From: Agarophyton chilense
Lineage: Eukaryota > Rhodophyta > Florideophyceae > Gracilariales > Gracilariaceae
Direction: 5' to 3'
DNA length: 64,000 nt
NCBI GenBank assembly: GCA_030374765.1
Contig: JARGXX010000078.1
Location: 1-64,000, forward strand
Shown: piece by piece, positions 1 to 11,050 of the stretch
Layout of the letters: the number at the start of each line of letters is the position of its first letter
Position numbering within the stretch: the first letter of the stretch is position 1
Position numbers and translations under genes: made by a program
The notes under the pieces: model-generated
Told to the model about the DNA's origin: nothing
Database searches by the model: none
Seen by the model: the letters and a program-made list of their open reading frames with translations, nothing else

Positions 1-2604
1 TCTGTGCTTGAGTGGAGCAATTATTTGCGCCTTCCGGGTCACTCGCGTTGGTGTCCGCCCTTTCAGCCTCTATGATTTCCGGGGCCTGTTGTGTTTCTGC
101 CTGTCGTATTTCCGACGGACGTTTCGCCATAATACCGTCGGACCGTTAACAGCCGATTTTCCCTCGGCGCTGTCCCGTGCCTCAGTACTTTGTTCAGGTT
201 TGTCGTCGTGTACGATGGCGAAAACCGCACTGCACTCTTCAGACCGCGGCTCTTTCGCGGTGTCACCACTCGATTCGGCTTTCAATCGGTTCTCATCAGA
301 AGATTTCTTAGCTGGTCCGTTGCTTTTTGTTTCTCTAATCCCTGCGAAAAACCGCTTGATGGCTGAAGCTGTCATCTTCTAACGCCAGATCGGTCGGAGT
401 GGGCTTTTCGTGAGGCGCTTCTCCCGTGTGAACCACTTCTTCAACGTTTTTCCGGTTGCGAAGCAATCGCACATTCAATTTTAGCATTGGCGATTGTATC
501 CTTCGGCATATTGGCCTCGCTAGCAGCCACGGCTGGGCGATTCGGAGACTTGGAGTTGTCATTGCTTGATGACTTTAACAAGGAGAGGAGATGCGGGTAA
601 TGATGGGATGGGGGAAGTCGGAAGCTCATTGTCCGTGAGATGTTGCGTGCACTCGAACTAGAAACGCTGCCTTTTGCCTTTGTCGTAGAACTAGCCTTCG
701 AAACAGTTAAGGGCGTAGCAGGCAGCGAAACACTGCCCTTTTTTCGCAGGGACTGGATGGGCGGAGGGCGTGCTCTTCGGAGGATGGGTTGGGGCTGCTG
801 CACGCTGCTTTCTGTGTTCACCGAGGATGGCGACACCTGAGAACTCATGTCAGTGTCCAGGACATCTTTTCCACTGCCCACGGAGTTGGTGGTCGTCAGT
901 AACCGGCAGCAGAGGTCGAATCGGACACGGAACCGCCTCCTAAGGTGTCTACCTTTGATTCAGGGATGACTTCCTTCGAGACCTCCTTCGCGGCAGAGGA
1001 CGGTTCAGGGTGCGCGGAGATTTCCGCTAGCCGCACCTTGTACGGCTTGGGCGAGCGGAAACAGTAACCTGCCAGAATACCTCCCCTTTTCTTCTCCATT
1101 GGGGGTTTGGGGCGGTTTTCAATGTTTTGACGCTCGGCCCAAGCATAGAAACATATTTCATGTCCTTCTTGACGTCTTCCTGGACGGCGGCCATGGCTTT
1201 CCGTTGTTCCTGGCGGCGCTTCTTAGCTCTAGGACTCAACTGATCATCATCCAGTGATTCGCGACGGAAGCGGAGTCCACTGCGCAATGGACTGTCAACA
1301 GTTCTGGATCTTACGGCACTCCAGTCGATATCCTTGAACCAGTCGTGGTTTTGATTTCCTCGAGACCCATGCTTCCGGTTCCAAGTCTCTCCGACGGCCG
1401 ACGTTTAAGAAGCGCAGAGATTAAACCACGCGCCTCCGATGAAAGCTCCGTAGGGAAGAATATTGGTGCTTTCTCGATGCGTTCGTAAATTAGATTTTGT
1501 GGTCGTCGTGATAGAAGGGGGTTTTTCCAGACATGAGCTCATACAAGAGGATACCTAGGGCCCAAAAATCCAACGACATGTCGTATGAGTCGCCACGGAT
1601 CATTTCCGGGGCCACATACTCCTTCGTGCCGCAGAAGGTATTAGTGCGACATAAGTTGCCATTCTCTTGGCGAAGCACCTTGGTCAAACCAAAATCGGCG
1701 AGACGTATATGGCCGTTGGCATCGATGAGGATATTTTCCAGCTTTAAATCGCGGTAAACGATGCCGAGGTTGTGGAGATGCTCGATGGCAAGAATGACTT
1801 CACAAGCCACAAAGCGCGCAGACTGCTCATCGAGTGGATTTGGTTTCTGGTTGAGAAACTCAAACATGTCACCGCCTCCACAATAATCGGTAACGAGAAA
1901 AAGACGCTTCGCGCTTTGAAAGGCGTAACGCATGTCGAGGACGAAGGGATGATTTCGAACGGTTTGGCAGAACAATGCGTTCCTCCATGGCTTGGCGATA
2001 AGAAGTATGGCTTTGGAACACATAATCCTTTTCGATGACCTTCAACGCAAGGGTTTCGTTTGTGGTGGTATCAAGCACTTTGTAAACGCGTCCCGAAGCA
2101 CCTTTGCCAACGTGCTTGACGACTTCAAATCAGAAAGGTTCTTCTTCGGTTGATTGAGGCAGGTATTGAGGGCATCCACCCACGTCTGACGTTGGTGCTC
2201 AGAATCAAAGATAAGGCGTGTGTTCATCTTTCCTTTGGTCTTGAGCACAACAGTGTTCTTCGGGCGTTGCAGAAAGCGCGTGGCCTCTGTCGCGAAGGAC
2301 ATAACGTGCTTGGCGGGGATTTTCTGCGCTATGGACGAGAGCGTTGTGAACTGCTGATGTTGCACAGAATCCGAAGTGATGGAGGGCGGCGAGTATTGAA
2401 CAAGCTGTTCCAGAGGGTAGAGTAGCAGAACGTCATCACGGAGTTCGGCATAGTAGCGAGATGAGGAAAAGGAAAATGCGAAGCGGACAGTTAACCAGGC
2501 GGTGAGATGGATAGTTAGGGAGCGGGTTAGGTCAAGCGAATGGGTGATGGCGTTGCGTGGCGGCGAACAAATGCCCTGAAGCGTTCGAACGGGGGGAAAG
2601 GCAT
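1..2604 (-). pseudogene. PH + AGC Ser/Thr kinase, copy 1 (frame-broken, 3' end outside window)
   Basis: This is the same gene as the intact copy at 6827-9781, but the frame is broken many times. Compared with copy 2, one- and two-base indels are visible near 137, 343, 362, 450, 740, 781, 900, 1125, 1345, 1495, 1966, 2127 and 2550. Most of them lie in runs of one base. Kinase-domain segments remain readable, including the YRDLKLEN catalytic loop, DFG and TFCGT activation segment. The start ATG would be at 2604. The window edge removes the last ~130 codons. The density and homopolymer bias fit either decay of an outer array copy or poor consensus sequence, and I cannot separate these. It keeps the 15-codon tail block also seen in copy 3. 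Confidence 0.8.
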
Positions 2605-4375
2605 GGTGATGCTCGAAGTGCAAGAGTCACAAAAAAAAGTATTAGGCGGTGAAGGGGGGAAGGTAGAGGTAGAGATGAGTGACTTGGCGTGCGAGATGGG
2701 ACAAATAGAGGAGCAAACAGTCACACGTCTGCAGTAGCGGGCGGTAGCAATATGATTGGGGAGGATGAGGTGGATCGTGACCAAGAAAGCGACGCGACGC
2801 AGCGTACGAGGACGCTTTGACAAGAAGCAATGAGTGAGGCAACGGAGCAATGAAGCAAAGAGACGACGAGACAAGACGTAATGGCGAAGAAGGGCGACGG
2901 AAGCAAGACTCGGTAGCCGGTGTGTTGAACAAAGCGAGGCTGAAGAAGACGAGAAGCTGGTCGGAAGTGGTGGGGCGAGGAAAGGGGAGGGGAGTGAACA
3001 CCCAAGCCAGGCAGAGCTTTCTTATAGCAGCAGCAACACAGACGCGGCGGTGAACAGTGACGGAGAAGTGCATTATTATCAGCAAACAATCAGCAGGCCA
3101 CGCACAAGAAGACGCGCAAAGGCAACGGCAGCACCGACAGCAGCGAAAAGCAATCAGCGAAGCTCAAAGGAGAGGGCAGCGTAGCGAAAGTGACACCCGC
3201 CAAAGGCAAGCGGTTAGAGAAAGGCAGCTGCAAGTTGCACCCCCACGCCAACCCAAAGCGGTGCACACACGGCGCGACCATTTCGTTTGCGCTTGCATTG
3301 GAGCGCACGACTGGTGCGCACCACACGGCGCCGCCTCCGCCTTCCGCGCCTGACGCCTCCGCCGCGCGTCCGCCGCACACACGACGTCTTCTACAACCAC
3401 CCGATTCTGCATATCAAAGTGCGAGCGATTGTATCGTGATTTATGTTATGCCCCGCGTATCCCACCAAACTCCCAAGCCTATCATGAGAGCACTTAGTGT
3501 TGGGACGTTCTGTGCGCACCTAATCTGTCTTCCATACACTTGCAGACTTTTCTTCTTCGTTTTCTCGTGCAACATGACTCTTGACAGAATTCTCGACAAG
3601 CCATTCACGGGGTTTGCACAAGCGAGGCGAGCACATCGTGCTTGATGACCTCAGTAGGTTACGGCATTGTGATGGATGGAGAGAGGTCCAACTAATGAAC
3701 ATGAATCTGATGGTATAGGCTAGAACCCATCTTTTGAACACGGATGGATTGCTATCCTGCAACCTTGTGAGGAAATTGCTTGGAAAGAGTCCACCTACAT
3801 ACACACCTGATGAACATAACCAATATTTGAGATGACAAGTCAATCGATTACAATACACCCCTGGGCAACCTGCTTCATGAAGCGCATGTGCCTGTGAAGA
3901 ATGCAAATGAAACCATCCAGTGAGCCGATTGCTGCTGCAATTGCTTTACAGGCCCACAGGTGCAGTTGAGACTATTTTGTATAGAAATCCAGTTGAATTG
4001 CGAGCGAGAAGCCCAGCAAATAATTGTGTGATTGTTGCGAAGAACACAAATCTGCACCATGCCAGCATCATCAGGACTAACTTTTCTCTCTCTCCGCACC
4101 ATCATCACTTGTCGCTGTCAAACACTGTGGCATGTGACTATGAAATGGACCAGACACTATGACGCACAGCTTTTCGGCACATCGGTGCAACACACATTCA
4201 CATTCTGAGTGTGCCAGGGACACGTTCACTCGTCCAGCTATATTGTATGGTGTTTTTGGCTCGACAGTTTATCACGAGAAACATGCAAACAATTGCCTCT
4301 CGTCTTCAATGAAATCTAGTTTCTTCTAGGATAAGAATTAATTCGATAGGACTTAAACTTGATGTAAGCCATGCA

Positions 4376-5864
4376 TCAATTTCTTTTGCGTATTACTAAG
4401 CAAGCTGTATATGTTAACTGCACTGGTCACGCAACGCAACAGCTTTCTTAGACCACATCTTCAACAACATTACTCAAGTATGAAAACTTCTTTCGCCCAC
4501 AACGGAGCATGAGTTCTGTTCATACAACCTGTGTCTTACTTGACTCTAACTCAAAAACACTTACTTTCACAACTCCAAAAGCAAGGTTGAAGAAGAGCAT
4601 ATTTGCATCTCCAGACCATAGCCCATATTCTCTAGAATGGATTCAAGCACGCTTGTTATATTATGATTTCCCGTCGTATTAAACGCAGTACGAGCGGTTA
4701 GAAAGAGCCTCATTATATCCAGAAACAAAAGCAGCCGCCTAACCCTCTCTAAACTCCTGCAAACCCTTGTGCTCCTTTGCTTGCATAAGGCATAAGCTTT
4801 TTTGCGTATCTATCCATTCGCAATGTCTTTGAGGATTTTTGGTCTCGGATTGAGAGGACAAGAGAGCGCGGTAGTGCAACAAAATGAAGAGAACTACAAC
4901 ACTCTGTGAGAAGTCTGCAACACAAAGTCGAATTGTGTACTAATATACGAAGACTTATCATCATTTTCCTTATGCTTTCGCGGGCTCTGCTTTGTGCTCT
5001 CGAAGCGTAAGCAGACATTGCTACTGCAATCTCCCCTTTCCTTTTCTTGACAATCACCGTCGTGTTCAAGAAGTCTACTGCACGTTCCTCACCAACAATT
5101 AACTGCGCTCCTTCCAGTAGCCATGAGCTGACCAAAAGGTTCTTGTGCCCCATGTTCTACGGGGTTGTACGAAATGTGAAAGAGTTGTTCACCGCGATTT
5201 GTGTGTATAAACTCCATACATATATTAATTTGCACGTACTCCTGTTAAGACAAATCCAGTGTTAGAATTATGAATCAAGAGAGACGAAAATGACGGTGAG
5301 AAATGCACATACATGAAAAAGTTCTGCTTTCTATAAATGCAAAGTGGTGGAAGGTGTTTGGACAATGTTTACGGATTGGAAAACAGCTTCAGCGTTCAAA
5401 ACAAACCTGTATTTGCGTATGGTTCTCATCATGTGATGTCTGTTCTGAGGGGCATTGGAGCTTATCTATTGCCTGCACTATTGAGTCCGTTTGCGATGAG
5501 ATTGCATTCACATTTTCTTCCCTCGCACCACCCAGTTCTGTTCGCAGACTTGTGGGCTGCTGCATACAAACCTTTCCGTCACTATGAACGATACTCTCTG
5601 TTTGTGATTTAAGTCCGAACTGAGTTGATATAATCTGAAAGGAGTTCTCAATAGCGCCAACTATCTTCTGACGGGGGTTGCTGATTCGCTCCAGAAATGC
5701 GGTCGCTTCTTTGCATCTGAGAGACAGCAACTCTCTCTCTCTCTCATAATGCTTTTCGATTCGGTTCATCGACTGGTGTCATAGCACGTAAAACTTCTTT
5801 CCGACGAGGCTGCTCCGCACGAGTTTGCGAGTTCATCGCAGCAGCCTGCTCGTTTGCGAACCAT
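4376..5864 (-). pseudogene. Unrecognised spliced gene, copy 1 (frame-broken)
   Basis: This is the copy-1 counterpart of the spliced gene described at 44772-46248. The start ATG is at 5864 and the presumed stop at 4376. Exon 2 (about 5407-5716), the intron with its TTAACAG acceptor and exon 3 are recognisable. Exon 1 has one extra base (near 5845) and exon 2 one extra G (near 5680) relative to other copies, and further small indels lie downstream. As for the copy-1 kinase, this is either decay or sequence error. No function is recognised. Confidence 0.4.
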
Positions 5865-6184
5865 CTCGATGTTCACCGAAATGAGCAAACCTAAGGCAAG
5901 CACCTAGCTCACGACAGTACTTGCTGATGCTAGCCTGAGAAAGAACGGAGAGTCGAAAGATGAGATAGATTAATATATTCCAATGTTTGAGAGTGAAGCT
6001 TAGAAGTGGCTGTCTGTACGTTCCTTCGTTTCGTACCGGCGATTAGTCTTTCTCTTCGTGAGCATCTCATAGAGTTTCAGTTGTAGAAGTTATCATAGCA
6101 AGTTCAAGACATTCAAGGCCTTGGCTCGGGGCGTAACGTCGAGTCAATGCACATCATTCTGAGTTTCACCTCGTTTTGTTCATT

Positions 6185-6547
6185 ATGTACAAGTGCAAAG
6201 TTTGTAGTAGAACTTTCCGTCATTCCGTCTATTTTGGGCGTCCCGTTAAACATTCGAAACGTTTGCAATGGAAATCACACAGCAATTGTCTTGCCGAATC
6301 GCAAGCCTCACAGCAAACAGCGACATCTCTTCCTGTAATTCCGGTGGGTGACGTAGATAACGTAGATATTGCGAATATGACGAACAGCCCTACGTTCGAA
6401 GATTGTCATCAAAGAGGCGTGTGTCCATCCCACGAACATTGGAACCTTGTGGCAGACGATGTGTTCCCATTCTTTGAAGCCTATAAGGCCTCAACGCAAC
6501 CTCTGTATCCCAAGCTGAAGAAACCAAGCCGTGGTCCGTGGTCCTGA
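6185..6547 (+). CDS. Small zinc-finger-like protein, unit 1
   Basis: This plus-strand ORF of 120 codons starts at the first in-frame ATG and is unchanged in all five units that contain it. Residues 2-9 read YKCKVCSR, a CxxC pair followed by TF as in many zinc fingers, with His and Cys residues over the next 28 positions (HSKRLQWKSHSNC) that could complete a metal site. The tail is acidic then basic and Pro-rich (FFEAYKASTQPLYPKLKK). A CxxCxxxF start followed by a Pro/Tyr tail is reminiscent of the N-terminus of fungal Plavaka/KDZ-type transposase proteins, but the match is weak and no catalytic part follows, so it could be a remnant. It converges on the kinase (stop 6827) and diverges from the spliced gene. 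An upstream in-frame extension without ATG adds only three codons. Confidence 0.5.
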   Translation: MYKCKVCSRTFRHSVYFGRPVKHSKRLQWKSHSNCLAESQASQQTATSLPVIPVGDVDNVDIANMTNSPTFEDCHQRGVCPSHEHWNLVADDVFPFFEAYKASTQPLYPKLKKPSRGPWS

Positions 6548-6826
6548 ACATATCCACCCCTCGTGCACTACTCTGTCTATTGCGACATTGCCTGACTCAT
6601 CAGATGGCCCTCTGTGTGTCCGAGAGTACTGCTTTGATGGTTTTCGAGATTGAAGGCAACTTACCGGAGTCGTAACGAGATTTACATCGTATCTTTGCTA
6701 GCGTCGAGGCATTCGAGAGAAAACGGCGGCATCGCGTCAGTTAGTTTAGTGGTTGGATTCGAAATATGGCTAGCAATCTAACTACAATTACGGGCAGTTG
6801 CCCCGTTGTCAATTACATCTCCTCAA
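6548..6826. other. Convergent 3' intergenic region with a short hairpin
   Basis: About 280 bp separate the stop of the small plus-strand ORF from the stop of the minus-strand kinase. I see no gene here. An inverted repeat, ACGGG-CAGTTGC-CCCGT, lies near 6790-6806 and could form a 5-bp stem. Unit 3 has two substitutions just beyond it. This region should hold both poly(A) signals. Equivalent stretches are 39732-40007, 46932-47210, 54090-54368 and 61247-61525. Confidence 0.5.
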
Positions 6827-9781
6827 TCACTGTTCAGCCGTGCTGCTAACATCCGGAACATCTTGGATAGACGTTGGTGACGGGACTAAAGGTTTGGGAA
6901 TAAACATGTCGGGCACAAGTGAGCTAACATCACACAACTGAGATTTGTCGACTTGGCTCATCTTGAACGCAAATTCTGTCTCAATGGTGCCGTTCTCACT
7001 GACCCCTGTCTCCATGGTGTCTTTCTCATTGACCTCTATCTTAGGAATGTTGTGCTCACTGGCACTGTCCGCAGTCTCTGGGTTCAATGATGGGGATAAA
7101 TCACCAGTAACAGCTGTCTCTTCCGGGAGTTCCTTCGCCAATGCATTCTGTGTGATACATTCCTCAACCTCCTTACTATCAGTTTCGGGGGTTGATATCA
7201 CATCCTCTGCTACAGCTTCGGTAGTCTGTGCCTGAGTGGAGCAATTATTTGCGCCTTCCGAGTCACTCGCGTTGGTGTCCGCCCTTTCAGCCTCTATGAT
7301 TTCCGGGGCCTGTTGTGTTTCTGCCTGTCGTATTTCCGACGGACGTTTCGCCATAATACCGGTCGGACCGTTAACAGCCGATTTTCCCTCGGCGCTGTCC
7401 CGTGCCTCAGTACTTTGTTCAGGTTTGTCGTCGTGTACGATGGCGAAAACCGCACTGCACTCTTCAGACCGCGGCTCTTTCGCGGTGTCACCACTCGATT
7501 CGGCTTTCAATCGGTCCTCATCAGAAGATTTCTTAGCTGGTCCGTTGCTTTTTGTTTCTCTAATCTCCTGCGAAAAACCGCTTGATGAGCTGAAGCTGTC
7601 ATCTTCTAACGCCAGATCGGTCGGAGTGGGCTTTTCGTGAGGCGCTTCTCCCGTGTGAACCACTTCTTCAACGTTTTCCGGTTGCGAAGCAATCGCACAT
7701 TCAATTTTAGCATTGGCGATTGTATCCTTCGACATATTGTCATTGCTTGATGACTTTAACAAGGAGAGGAGATGCGGGTAATGATGGGATGGGGGAAGTC
7801 GGAAGCTCATTGTCCGTGAGATGTTGCGTGCACTCGAACTAGAAACGCTGCCTTTTGCCTTTGTCGTAGAACTAGCCTTCGAAACATTTAAGGGCGTAGC
7901 AGGCAGTGTTTCGCTGCCCTTTTTCGCAGGGACAGGATGGGCGGAGGGCGTGCTCTTCGGAGGGATGGGTTGGGGCTGCTGCACGCTGCTTTCTGTGTTC
8001 ACCGAGGATGGCGACACCTGAGAACTCATGTCAGTGTCCAGGACATCTTTTCCACTGCCCACGGAGGTGGTGGTCGTCAGTAAACCGGCAGCAGAGGTCG
8101 AATCGGACACGGAACCGCCTCCTGAGGTGTCTACCTTTGATTCAGGGATGACTTCCTTCGAGACCTCCTTCGCGGCAGAGGACGGTTCAGGGTGCGCGGA
8201 GATTTCCGCTAGCCGCACCTTGTACGGCTTGGGCGAGCGGAAACAGTAACCTGCCAGAATACCTCCCCTTCTCTTCTCCATTGGGGGTTTGGGGCGGTTT
8301 TCAAGGTTGACGCTCGGCCCAAGCATAGAAACATATTTCATGTCCTTCTTGACGTCTTCCTGAACGGCGGCCATGGCTTTCCGTTGTTCCTGGCGGCGCT
8401 TCTTAGCTCTAGGACTCAACTGATCATCATCCAGTGATTCGCGACGGAAGCGGAGTCCACTGCGCAATGGACTGTCAACAGTTCTGGATCTTACGGCACT
8501 CCAGTCGATATCCTTGAACCAGTCGTGGAGTTTGATTTCCTCGAGACCCATGCTTCCGGTTCCAAGTCTCTCCGACGGCCGACGTTTAAGAAGCGCAGAG
8601 ATTAAACCACGCGCCTCCGATGAAAGCTCCGTAGGGAAGAATATTGGTGCTTTCTCGATGCGTTCGTAAATTAGATTGTGGTCGTCGTGATAGAAGGGGG
8701 TTTTTCCAGACATGAGCTCATACAAGAGGATACCTAGGGCCCAAAAATCCAACGACATGTCGTATGAGTCGCCACGGATCATTTCCGGGGCCACATACTC
8801 CTTCGTGCCGCAGAAGGTATTAGTGCGACATAAGTTGCCATTCTCTTGGCGAAGCACCTTGGTCAAACCAAAATCGGCGAGACGTATATGGCCGTTGGCA
8901 TCGATGAGGATATTTTCCAGCTTTAAATCGCGGTAAACGATGCCGAGGTTGTGGAGATGCTCGATGGCAAGAATGACTTCACAAGCCACAAAGCGCGCAG
9001 ACTGCTCATCGAGTGGATTTGGTTTCTGGTTGAGAAACTCAAACATGTCACCGCCTCCACAATAATCGGTAACGAGAAAAAGACGCTTCGCGCTTTGAAA
9101 GGCGTAACGCATGTCGAGGACGAAGGGATGATTTCGAACGGTTTGCAGAACAATGCGTTCCTCCATGGCTTGGCGATAAGAAGTATGGCTTTGGAACACA
9201 TAATCCTTTTCGATGACCTTCAACGCAAGGGTTTCGTTTGTGGTGGTATCAAGCACTTTGTAAACGCGTCCCGAAGCACCTTTGCCAACGTGCTTGACGA
9301 CTTCAAAATCAGAAAGGTTCTTCTTCGGTTGATTGAGGCAGGTATTGAGGGCATCCACCCACGTCTGACGTTGGTGCTCAGAATCAAAGATAAGGCGTGT
9401 GTTCATCTTTCCTTTGGTCTTGAGCACAACAGTGTTCTTCGGGCGTTGCAGAAAGCGCGTGGCCTCTGTCGCGAAGGACATAACGTGCTTGGCGGGGATT
9501 TTCTGCGCTATGGACGAGAGCGTTGTGAACTGCTGATGTTGCACAGAATCCGAAGTGATGGAGGGCGGCGAGTATTGAACAAGCTGTTCCAGAGGGTAGA
9601 GTAGCAGAACGTCATCACGGAGTTCGGCATAGTAGCGAGATGAGGAAAAGGAAAATGCGAAGCGGACAGTTAACCAGGCGGTGAGATGGATAGTTAGGGA
9701 GCGGGTTAGGTCAAGCGAATGGGTGATGGCGTTGCGGCGGCGAACAAATGCCCTGAAGCGTTCGAACGGGGGGAAAGGCAT
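6827..9781 (-). CDS. PH-domain AGC Ser/Thr protein kinase (Akt/PKB-like), copy 2
   Basis: This intact 984-residue protein reads from the first true ATG (9781), which sits in a strong CACCATGCC context. The frame is open for 162 more codons upstream, but that stretch has no Met and is Ser/Pro/Cys-rich, so I treat it as leader. A PH-like domain spans about residues 33-150 (RYYAELRDDVLLLYP, closing Trp141 in RQTWVDAL). The kinase domain spans about 159-421: G-loop GKGASGRV at 166-173, Lys188, Glu208, catalytic loop YRDLKLEN (Asp285, Asn290), DFG 303-305, TFCGT with Thr322 at the PDK1-site position of Akt, APE 331-333, Asp345, RLG near 405. The order PH then AGC kinase is that of PKB/Akt, implying recruitment to phosphoinositide membranes and PDK1 activation, by inference. 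No clear hydrophobic FxxF(S/T) motif follows. A low-complexity acidic Ser/Thr/Pro tail fills 422-984. It has no introns. Confidence 0.9.
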   Translation of the reverse strand: MPFPPFERFRAFVRRRNAITHSLDLTRSLTIHLTAWLTVRFAFSFSSSRYYAELRDDVLLLYPLEQLVQYSPPSITSDSVQHQQFTTLSSIAQKIPAKHVMSFATEATRFLQRPKNTVVLKTKGKMNTRLIFDSEHQRQTWVDALNTCLNQPKKNLSDFEVVKHVGKGASGRVYKVLDTTTNETLALKVIEKDYVFQSHTSYRQAMEERIVLQTVRNHPFVLDMRYAFQSAKRLFLVTDYCGGGDMFEFLNQKPNPLDEQSARFVACEVILAIEHLHNLGIVYRDLKLENILIDANGHIRLADFGLTKVLRQENGNLCRTNTFCGTKEYVAPEMIRGDSYDMSLDFWALGILLYELMSGKTPFYHDDHNLIYERIEKAPIFFPTELSSEARGLISALLKRRPSERLGTGSMGLEEIKLHDWFKDIDWSAVRSRTVDSPLRSGLRFRRESLDDDQLSPRAKKRRQEQRKAMAAVQEDVKKDMKYVSMLGPSVNLENRPKPPMEKRRGGILAGYCFRSPKPYKVRLAEISAHPEPSSAAKEVSKEVIPESKVDTSGGGSVSDSTSAAGLLTTTTSVGSGKDVLDTDMSSQVSPSSVNTESSVQQPQPIPPKSTPSAHPVPAKKGSETLPATPLNVSKASSTTKAKGSVSSSSARNISRTMSFRLPPSHHYPHLLSLLKSSSNDNMSKDTIANAKIECAIASQPENVEEVVHTGEAPHEKPTPTDLALEDDSFSSSSGFSQEIRETKSNGPAKKSSDEDRLKAESSGDTAKEPRSEECSAVFAIVHDDKPEQSTEARDSAEGKSAVNGPTGIMAKRPSEIRQAETQQAPEIIEAERADTNASDSEGANNCSTQAQTTEAVAEDVISTPETDSKEVEECITQNALAKELPEETAVTGDLSPSLNPETADSASEHNIPKIEVNEKDTMETGVSENGTIETEFAFKMSQVDKSQLCDVSSLVPDMFIPKPLVPSPTSIQDVPDVSSTAEQ

Positions 9782-11050
9782 GGTGATGCTCGAAGTGCAA
9801 GAGTCACAAAAAAAAGTATTAGGCGGTGAAGGGGGGAAGGTAGAGGTAGAGATGAGTGACTTGGCGTGCGAGATGGGACAAATAGAGGAGCAAACAGTCA
9901 CACGTCTGCAGTAGCGGGCGGTAGCAATATGATTGGGGAGGATGAGGTGGATCGTGACCAAGAAAGCGACGCGACGCAGCGTACGAGGACGCTTTGACAA
10001 GAAGCAATGAGTGAGGCAACGGAGCAATGAAGCAAAGAGACGACGAGACAAGACGTAATGGCGAAGAAGGGCGACGGAAGCAAGACTCGGTAGCCGGTGT
10101 GTTGAACAAAGCGAGGCTGAAGAAGACGAGAAGCTGGGTCGGAAGTGGTGGGGCGAGGAAAGGGGAGGGGAGTGAACACCCAAGCCAGGCAGAGCTTTCT
10201 TATAGCAGCAGCAACACAGACGCGGCGGTGAACAGTGACGGAGAAGTGCATTATTATCAGCAAACAATCAGCAGGCCACGCACAAGAAGACGCGCAAAGG
10301 CAACGGCAGCACCGACAGCAGCGAAAAGCAATCAGCGAAGCTCAAAGGAGAGGGGCAGCGTAGCGAAAGTGACACCCGCCAAAGGCAAGCGGTTAGAGAA
10401 AGGCAGCTGCAAGTTGCACCCCCACGCCAACCCAAAGCGGTGCACACACGGCGCGACCATTTCGTTTGCGCTTGCATTGGAGCGCACGACTGGTGCGCAC
10501 CCACACGGCGCCGCCTCCGCCTTCCGCGCCTGACGCCTCCGCCGCGCGTCCGCCGCACACACGACGTCGTCTTCTACAACCACCCGATTCTGCATATCAA
10601 AGTGCGAGCGATTGTATCGTGATTTATGTTATGCCCCGCGTATCCCACCAAACTCCCAAGCCTATCATGAGAGCACTTAGTGTTGGGACGTTCTGTGCGC
10701 ACCTAATCTGTCTTCCATACACTTGCAGACTTTTCTTCTTCGTTTTCTCGTGCAACATGACTCTTGACAGAATTCTCGACAAGCCATTCACGGGGTTTGC
10801 ACAAGCGAGGCGAGCACATCGTGCTTGATGACCTCAGTAGTTACGGCATTGTGATGGAGAGAGGTCCAACTAATGAACATGAATCTGATGGTATAGGCTA
10901 GAACCCATCTTTTGAACGGATGGATTGCTATCCTGCAACCTTGTGAGGAAATTGCTTGGAAAGAGTCCACCTACATACACACCTGATGAACATAACCAAT
11001 ATTTGAGATGACAAGTCAATCGATTACAATACACCCCTGGGCAACCTGCT
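9782..11050. promoter_or_regulatory. Kinase leader, promoter and upstream spacer, unit 2
   Basis: This holds the presumed 5' leader of the kinase (9782 to about 10267, open but without ATG in the kinase frame), then a GC-rich stretch with CGCC runs near 10505-10570. From about 10600 it is AT-richer sequence in which I recognise no gene. Overlapping ORFs on both strands here look like compositional shadows. Equivalent stretches occur in every unit. Confidence 0.4.

Larger units (their letters stand above)
1..6826. repeat. Cassette unit 1 (left end cut by window, indel-rich)
   Basis: The unit starts inside the 3' part of the kinase coding region and runs to the next kinase stop. From 1 to about 5850 it carries many 1-3 nt indels relative to units 2-5. 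From about 5900 to 6826 it looks the same as the others. It shares the 45-bp tail block with unit 3, but shares the variant block near 700-730 with units 4-6. Confidence 0.9.

Noticed and set aside
6735-6800. tRNA-like stretch (TTAGTTTAGTGG ... GGATTCGAAAT)
   Set aside because: A-box and B-box resemblances are too close together, no acceptor stem pairs, and no cloverleaf can be drawn.
8951-9604. 217-codon plus-strand ORF inside the kinase gene (and repeats in other units)
   Set aside because: It is exactly antisense to the PH and kinase domains, has no recognisable motif, and is explained by codon bias of the real gene.
9620-9782. Intron at the 5' end of the kinase between FRAFVRR and RYYAEL
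   Set aside because: No AG acceptor lies before RYYAEL, the frame is open through it in every readable copy, and the stretch AWLTVRF fits the first PH strand.
10027-10533. 168-codon plus-strand ORF opposite the kinase leader
   Set aside because: Lys/Arg/Ser-rich shadow of the GC-skewed leader. It changes frame content between units and has no supporting signals.
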